Shown here in pieces: positions 33,181 to 42,100 of a DNA stretch of 64,000 bases; positions within the stretch are counted from its first letter, which is position 1; each line of letters begins with the position of its first letter. The notes under the pieces are model-generated. The model ran no database searches, had not been told where the DNA came from, and saw nothing but the letters and a program-made list of their open reading frames with translations. The DNA comes from Actinoplanes utahensis (lineage in GTDB: Bacteria > Actinomycetota > Actinomycetes > Mycobacteriales > Micromonosporaceae), in contig NZ_BOMZ01000114.1 of the NCBI RefSeq assembly GCF_016862455.1, positions 1 to 64,000 of the forward strand. Direction: 5' to 3'. A program made the translations under genes and the position numbers.

Positions 33181-36100
33181 ATGAGGCGGCGTATCGCTGT
33201 CGTCACCGCGCTGGTCGTGGGGCTGTCGCTGGGCGTACCACCGGATGTTGTCCCGGCGAACGGCGGTTGGCCGTTGTCGGGGCTGCTTGCGCCGTTGCGT
33301 CAGGTCGCGGCTTTGGCCGCCGTCGGCGGGCTTCCGGTGCAGGAATGGGCCGGTGGCGCGGACGACGTGGACCACTACGTGTCCAGTGGCGAGACGACCG
33401 CCAACGGTGGTGCGGGCAAGGCGCCGGGCAGGGGCAAGGGCATCGTCGATCCGGCGTTGCCGACGCAGCCGGAGGCGAGGGCTGCCACGACGCCGAAGAA
33501 GCCCGGTGACGAGAGCAGCTTCAGCGAGGAGACCAGCAAGCGTCTGCCGGCGCGGTCGACCGAGAAGTCCGACGAGTTCCAGAACGAGGACGGCTCGATC
33601 ACCCGGCATCTGCACGAGGAGCGGGTCAACTACCGGGCGGCTGACGGTACGTACCAGCCGATCGACACCACGCTCACCCAGCGCGGTGACCGGATCGAGG
33701 CGGGCGCCAACTCCGTCGACGTGACGTTCGCCGCGACCGCCGCCGACGAGACGACGTCGCCGGCCCCGAGCGCCGGTTCCCCATCCGCTCCGGCGTCCCC
33801 GGCGGCCTCCACCTCCCCCTCCGCTGCCGCGGCCCCGTCGGTTCCGGGTTCCCCGTCTCCTGAGGTTTCCGCGTCCGCGGCGGCGACGGCAGGGGCCGGG
33901 CTCAAGGTCGAGTCCGCGGACGACGCGCTGGCGACGGTGAAGACTCCGTCGGGTCAGACATTCGCCTACGACCTGGCTGGCGCTGCGGATGTGCCCGCGG
34001 TCGTCGAGGACTCGAAGGCGACCTACGCGAACATCCTGCCGGGCACGGACCTGGAGCTTCAGGCCACCAAGCGTGGCCTGAAGGAGACGATCGTCTTGCA
34101 CTCGCCGGCGGCCGGCAACGAGTGGTTGTTCCCGCTGAAGATGGAAGGACTGACCGCGCGCAAGGCGGCGGACGGCTCGTTGGAGCTGGTCGGCGCGAAC
34201 GGTGCGGTGGCGCTGCGGGTGCCGGCCGGATGGATGCAGGACTCGAAGGTCGACCCGAAGTCGGGGGTGCCGGCCGAGTCCTCGGCGGTGAACTACGAAC
34301 TGGTCACCGCCGACGGCGGCCCGGCGCTGAAGGTCACCGCGGACGCTGCCTGGCTCAACGATCCGGCGCGTCAGTACCCGGTCCGCATCGACCCGACGAT
34401 CGACTGGCTGGACAAGGAGAACGGCGCCACCAGCGATGCGTTCGTCGACAACGACTCGTCGACGACCACGCACGCCGGCAGCGACAACCTGCCGGTGGGC
34501 ACCTTCAACGGCGGCACCACCAAGGCGCGGTCGTTCATCAAGTTCGACAACTTCAACACCGGTGACCTGTTGGGTGTGCAGATCCGGGCGGCGCAGCTGA
34601 ACGCCTACCACACCTGGTCGTTCGACTGCACCAACCGCCTGCCGGTCTATGTGCACCGGATCACTCAAAGCTGGAACGGTCCTGCCATCCAGTCGGCGGG
34701 CGGTGGCCTGGCGGCCGGCCCCGCCTACACGACGCCGATCGCCACGTGGACCATCGCGGACAACAATCCGGCGTGTACGAACACCGGCAACGACCGGGCC
34801 AAGGGCGCGTGGCGATCGGTGTCGCTGCCGGTCCGCACGTTCAACGGCTGGGCCAACGGCACCATGCCGAACTACGGTCTGGCGCTGACGGCCGCGGAGA
34901 CCAACTCGGCCGGCTGGAAGCGGTTCACCTCCCGCGCCTACGGCGACGGCAGCTACGCGCCGTACCTGTCGTTGACCTACGACTACAACGTCGATCCGCA
35001 GGTCAACGAGCAGTACCCGGTCTACGGCGCAGCGTCGACGACGCTGACGCCGGAGTTGGTAGCCGACGCGACCGACCCGGACGACTGGCCGAAGTCCATG
35101 CTGTACCGGTTCGTGGTCTACGCCAAGGACGCCAAGACCGAGATCGCGGGCTCTGCCTGGACCACTAAGAAGTCGTGGACGGTGCCGCCGGGCAAGCTGG
35201 TCTGGGGCGAGAACTACTACTGGACCACGCTGGTTTCCGACGGCCTGACCAACAACGTCAAGTACGCGATCAAGAACCTGCTCACCACACCGGTGCCGCA
35301 GCCGCCGATCACCTCCGGCCTGTCACAGAACGACGGCCAGGGCTTCGACCCGGTGATCGGCAACTACACGGCCTCGGCCCGGGACGCGATGGTGCCCACG
35401 GTCGGGCCGCCGCTGGAGATCACCCGCTCCTACAACAGCATCGATCCCCGTACCGATCAGGCGTTCGGTGTCGGCTGGTCGAGTGTGCTGGACACCAAGG
35501 TCGTGGACAAGACCGCGACCGTCGGCGGCACCACTGTGGTCAACACCGTCGTCGTGACCTATCCGAACGGCCGTGACGTCGCGTTCGGCCGTAACGCGAA
35601 CGGCACGTACTACTCGCCCGCGGGCCGCAACGCCACCCTGCGCCCCATTCCGACCGGCGGGTACACGCTGGCCGAGAAGGGTGGCACCACCTACGAGTTC
35701 GCGCAGAAGGTCGCCGACGGCAGGTACGCGATCTCCGTGATCAAGGACGTTGCCGGCCGGGCGCAGACCTTCACCTACACCGGCGGGGTGGCGACGACGG
35801 TCACGTCGGCGTCCGGCCGGGTCCTCGCCTTCCGCTGGTCCAGCACCACGCCGAAGCGTGTCGAGCAGGTCGTCACGGACCCGGCGGTCCTGGGCGACCC
35901 GGCCACCGCGAACACGTGGAAGTACCAGTACAACGGCGGCCATCTGACGAAGGTGTGCCCGCCGACCGACGACAGCAAGTGCCACCAGTATGAGTACGGG
36001 CAGTCCACCTCCGCCTACCAGACCGCGGTCGCCAACGTGCGCCCCACGTCGTACTGGCGGTTGACCGAGACCGGCGGCGCCAAGGCGAACAGTTCGGTGA

Positions 36101-39100
36101 TCGAGAACGCCGGCACTGACGTCGGTACCTACAGCAGCACCGGTGTGACCCTGGGCCAGCCCGGCCCGCTCGCCGGATCGCCCGCGACCGCGGCGGTGTT
36201 CGACGGCTCGACGTCGCATCTGCAGGTGCCGGCACGCCTTTCCAGCGACGCCACGAACCAGTCGATCAGCATGTGGTTCAAGACGTCCACGCCGGGAGGC
36301 GTCCTCTACAGCCATGCGCTGGAGGCCGACCAGGCCGCCACCAAGACGGTTCAGCCGTACAACCCGACGTTGTACGTCGGCTCCGACGGCAGGCTGATGG
36401 GTGGTTTCCCGAAGGCGCCGCGAGTCGCCACCACGCTCGGCCCGCTCCAGTCCGCCACGCACGGCCAGTGTCTGACGGTTCCGATGAAGGCCGACGGCAC
36501 ACCCAACACCGCCAACGGCACCGTGATCGTGCTGGCCGACTGCACCGGCTACAGCAACCAGGCATTCGCCTGGACCTCCGACCGGCAGCTGATGGTCACC
36601 ACCGGCGGTGCCGCCAAGTGCCTGGACACCCAGGACAACAACTTCACCAACGGCACCGACGTCGTCCTCGACGACTGCAAGACCACCGACGGTTCCCAGG
36701 AGTGGGACGTCCAGGTCGACGGCCAGCTCGTCAACCTCGCCTCGAGCGCCTGCCTGACCCTGCAGGCGAACACCAAGGGCAGCGGGACGCACATCTGGAC
36801 CTGCAACGCCAAGCGGTTCACCAACCAGCTGTTCCCGTTCCGAAGCCACACGCCGATGGCGTCCACTGTCACGGTTGCGGACGGCAAGTGGCACCACGTG
36901 GTGCTGTCCGCCTCCGGCAACAAGCAGCTGATCTACGTCGACGGCTATCAGGTCGCCTCGGAGTCGGGCGTGACCGTGCAGGACATGAGCCCGTACATCT
37001 CCTACATCGGCCGCGGTTTCCTCGGGGGAGGCTGGCCCAACCAGCCGGTCGTCAACTCGGTCAGCAACGAGGGTTGGCACAACCGGTTCAAGGGCTCGAT
37101 CGCCGAGGTCGCCTACTTCGACTCCTCGGTCGACAAGCCGGTGGTCGATGCGCTGCTGGCGGCCAACACCGCGATCAAGCCGATCACGAAGGTCGTCCGC
37201 CCGTCCGGCAGCACCACCCCGGATCCCGATGACGGCGTCACCGCGGCCGTCGTCTACAACGAGGTCACCGGCAAGGTCGCCCAGGTGACCGACGGCAACG
37301 GCGGTGTCTGGAAGCCGCGCGCCCCCGAGGTCGCCGGCACCACCAAGGTGTACGAGAGCGCCGTTCTCGGTGGCGCCCCGACCAACTACTGGCGCCTGGC
37401 CGACAGCGGCAGCCCCACCTTCGCGACCAACCAGGTCAACGGCGGCAACGCCGCCTACAACGAGGTCAGCCTCAGCACCGCGGACAGCCCGTTCGGGTGG
37501 CCATACGGCAAGGCGGCGTACTTCGACGGCACCCGCTCCTACCTGTCCCTGCCGACCGGGGTGATGAAGGAGGGCCCCAGCTCGGTGTCGCTGTGGTTCA
37601 ACACCACCACCGCCTCGACCGTGCTGATGGGCACCCGGTACAACGCGAACAACCCCCAGCAGTACGACACACCCACCATGTGGATCACCGCGGACGGCAA
37701 GCTGCGCGCCCTGTCACCGTCGGCCACGCCGACCGGCCCACTGAACTCCGTCGGCGTCGCCGACAAGTGCGCCGACGTCACCTCCGGCAACACCGCCAAC
37801 GGCACCGCCATCCAGTCACTGACCTGCTACGGCGGGATCGCCCAGAACTGGTCGCTGGTGCCGTCGAACACCGACAACAGCGCCTTCATGATGCAGGCGT
37901 ACGGCAAGTGCCTCACCACCTACGCCGACGGCACCGTCAGCGGCAGCCCGGTCGTGCTGTGGGACTGCGCCAACAACACCGCGCAGCAATGGCGTGCTGA
38001 CGGCGGCGCGCTGGTCAACATGAACTCCGGCCTCTGCCTGGAGATCCCGGGCGGCTCTACGACCGAAGGCGCCGACCTGCAGGTCCGCACCTGCAACTCC
38101 TCCGGCGCGCAGAACTGGCGGCTGTCGCTGACCAGCGACAAGGCGGTCAACGACAACAAGTGGCACCACGCCGTGCTGACCACCAACGGCACCAACCAGA
38201 CCCTGTACGTCGACGGCGTCAAGGTGCAGCAGTCGAACGGGACGAAGAAGCTGGTTCCGGCCTCCCCCTACTACGCCGCCGGTTTCGGCTTCGTCGACCA
38301 CGCGAACGGGAACTTCTGGGGCGTCCCCTCCTACAGCAACTACTTCAAGGGCACCATCGCCGAGTTCGCCACCTACGACTCGATGCTGGATGAGCAGCAG
38401 GCGTCGTACCAGTTCAAGGCGCGCGACAAGGTCAAGGCGGCGCCGTCGGGTCAGGTCGACTACACCGTCGACGGGCCGGCCGGGGCGATCACCAAGACGA
38501 GCAACGACCTGCTGTACGGGCGCAAGGTCGCCGACACCGACGCGCTGGGCAAGATCACCCGCTACGGGTACAGCGGCAAGGGCCAGCTGCGCACGGTCAC
38601 CGACCCCAACGGCAACATGACCATCAACGAGCACGACGTCCGTGGCAACGTCGTGGCGGTCACGACATGTCAGGACCGCTCGGAGAACAAGTGCTCGACG
38701 GCGTACTCCAGCTTCTATCCGGATGCGACCACGCAGCTCCCGCAGGCCGATCCCCGCAACGACCGGTTGATGGAGGTTCGTGGGCAGGGGTCGACGTCGG
38801 TCACCGACAACACCTACCTGACCAAGTACGAGTACGACGCGAACGGCAACCGGACCCGCGAGACCGATGCGCTGGGCCGCAAGACGTCGACGTTCTACAC
38901 CGACGGGGTCACCAAGGGCCGGGCCGCAGGCGCCTATAGCCCGGATTATGCGGCGCCGAAGGACCTGCCGTGGAAGGTGGTGAAGCCCGGCGGCGGTGTG
39001 CAGACGATCCTGTACTACGCCAACGGTGACATCGCCGAGCAGACCGACCCGGCCGGTCTGGTGACCCGCTACGAGTACGACGGCCTCGGCCGCAAGACCA

Positions 39101-42100
39101 AGGAGATCGAGGTCGTCAACGGGGTCGCTGGCGCGACCACGACTTACATCCACGACCGTCTCGACCGGGTCGTGAAGGTCATCGACCCCGCTGTGGGCAA
39201 CGCGGTCAGCGGCCCGCCGCACACCCCGGTCACCACGCTGGAGTACAACGACGACGGCTTGATGCTGTCCGAGGAGGTATCCGACGCCACCGGCGGCGAC
39301 GCGGCGCGGAAGGTTTCCTACGGCTACGACGGCTTCGGCCGGCGGATCACGCAGACCGACGCGCTCGACAACGTCACCGCGTTCCGCTACGACGCGTACG
39401 GCCGGATCACTTCCCAGATCAACGCCGACAAGAGCGAGGTGCAGACCGTCTTCGACGCGGTCGGCAACGAGATCGAGACCGTGGTGAAGAACTGGAAGGA
39501 GTCCGAGGGCGCCGAACCGCGGGACCTGCCGCTGCGGGGTCTGAGCTACGACCCGGCCGGCCGGCTCCAGGCCGAGACCGACGCCATGGGATGGGTCACC
39601 TCCTACACCTACACCGACAACAACCTGCTGCGCACGGTCACCCGGGAGAATCCGACGACCGGCAAGAAGTACGTGATGGAACAGAACGCGTACAACGCCG
39701 CCGGCCAGCAGGTCGAGCAGATCACCAACAACGGCCTGACCAAGACGACCCGCGACTTCGACGCCGCTGGCCGGGTGCGGTCCTCGACCACCGACGTGAC
39801 CTCCCCCTACACAGACGCCGCCGGCAAGATCACCACGACGACGACCAAACGCATCAACACCGTCGAGTACTCGGTCGAAGACGATGTCGTCAGCACCAAG
39901 ACGACCGACGGCAGCACCGCGTTGGGGCAGACCGACACCGCCTACGACCGGCTCGGCCGCATCCGCCAGCAGACCACCTACCTCAACAGCGCCTCCACGC
40001 TCGCCATGCGCTGGAAGCTGAACCAGACCGGCGGCACCACCACCGCCGACTCGGCAGGCAACAACACCGGCACCATCACCGGCGCGGTCGGCTGGGACGC
40101 GGGCCGCTTGGACGGAGCCGCCTCCTTCACCGGCAACACCGCCGGCTCGATCCTTGGCCAGCCGCCCGTCGACACCACCCGCCCCTACACCCTGTCGGCC
40201 TGGGCCAAGCTCGCCAACAAGGACGCCGACCGGTACGTCGCCACGATCGGCGGCGACCTGGACAACTCGGCCTTGAAGGTCTACTACGACAAGGCCGCCA
40301 ACGCCTGGCAGCTGGGCGTGGGCATCCGCAAGGGCGACGGCACCGTCAGCTCGCTGGTCGGCACCCCGACCACGGGGTCGGCGACCCTGGCCTGGCAGCA
40401 CCTGGCGGTCGTGGTCACCCCCGCCTCCGGCCCGGGTGGCGCCAGCACCGCACAGCTGTACGTCGATGGTGTCGTGAAGGCGTCGATCTCGACCACGGAG
40501 CAGTTCAACAACCTGGCCACCGACCTGCGCATCGGCGCGCAGACCGCGACGACCGGCATGTTCGCCGGATCGATCGACGACGTCCGCACCTACGGCAACG
40601 CGCTCAGCGCCTCCTCCGTCGCCGACTTGGCCGGCGGCGCCGTTCCGGCCGCCGACGCCCAGGTCAGCCGGACCACCTATGGCCTTGACCAGAGTGGCTC
40701 GGTGACCTCGGTGACCGGACCGAACGCGCAGACCAGCTACATCGAGAACGACGAGGTCGGCCGCGCCGTCATCACCACGACCCCGCAGATCAGCGAGGTG
40801 GTGGGTGAGGATGAGCCGGTCACGACGGTCGCGGTCAGCCGGATCGGGTTCAACACCTTCGGTGAGGCCACCGCACAGCGGGACCCGTACGGCAACGTCA
40901 CCATCAGCCGCTATGACGCCCTCGGCCGGATGACCGAGCAGGAATCGCCGGCCTACACCGCACCCGGGACCAGCGCCGCCGACGCGATCCGGGCCAAGAA
41001 GACCGTCACGTACGACAACGTCGGCCAGGTCATCTCCACCACCGACGCCCTTGAAGGAACAACCGAGTACAAGTACGACCAGCTCGGCCGCACCACCCAG
41101 ATCACCACCCCGGACAAGGGCGTCACCAAGTACACCTACGACCTGCTGGGCAACCTGCTGTCACACACCGACCCGACGGGCGCGACGAGCACGTCGACAT
41201 TCGACTACCTCGGCCGAACGGAGAAGAGCACGTCGGCGGTGCGTCAGGACAGCACCAGTTACACCACCGAGTACCAGTACGACAACAGCCCGTGGCCCAC
41301 GACCATCGTCTCGCCGGGCCAGATCTCCACCAAGGCCATGTACAACAGCGTCGGCGAGCCCACCCAGGTCACCGACGCCGTAGGCAACATCACCAAGACC
41401 GTCTACGACGGCCTCGGCCGGCCGATCAAGACCATCGCGCCCGACACCTCCTACTCCACGGTCACCTACGACTTCGGTGGCCGGCAGACCGCATCGGCGC
41501 AGTACGCGCCGGGCGGCACCTCGGCGCTGCGCTCTCAGTCGCAGAAGTTCGACTCCTCCGGCAACCCGGTGCAGATCACCGACGCCCGGGGGACGGTGAA
41601 GGAGTTCACCTACGACGCCATCGGCCAGCTGATCGAACAGAAGGAACCGATCAGCGCGTCGGCCGCGATCACGACGAATTTCGGCTATGACCTGGCCGGC
41701 CGCCAGACCCGGTTCACCGACGGCCGCAAGAACAAGTTCATCACCACCTACAACTCGTGGGGTCTGCCCGAAACGCAGATCGAGCCCGCCACCACGGCGA
41801 CACCAGGAGTGGACGACCGCAAGTTCACCATGTCGTACGACAAGGGCGGCCGTTTGACCCGGATCACGTCACCGGGTGGAGTGACGGTCGACTCCCAATA
41901 CGACGCGATGGGCCGGCTGCTTAAGAGTTCCGGCAGCGGCGCGCAGGTCGCGACGGTGGACAAGACGTACGAGTACGACGCGGTCGGCCGGATGATCTCA
42001 TTCACCGGCGCCGCCGGTAGGAACACCATCGGGTACGACGACCGCGGCCTGCTCCGCTCGATCAACGGCGTCTCCGGAAACTCCGAATACACCTACAACG

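Noticed and set aside
37816..40401. 861-codon minus-strand frame inside the Rhs gene
   Set aside because: Lies wholly antisense to the Rhs shaft, is low-complexity (V, G, R, D), has no start signal and no domain. It is a by-product of codon bias, as are the frames at 35323-37080 and 43036-44106.
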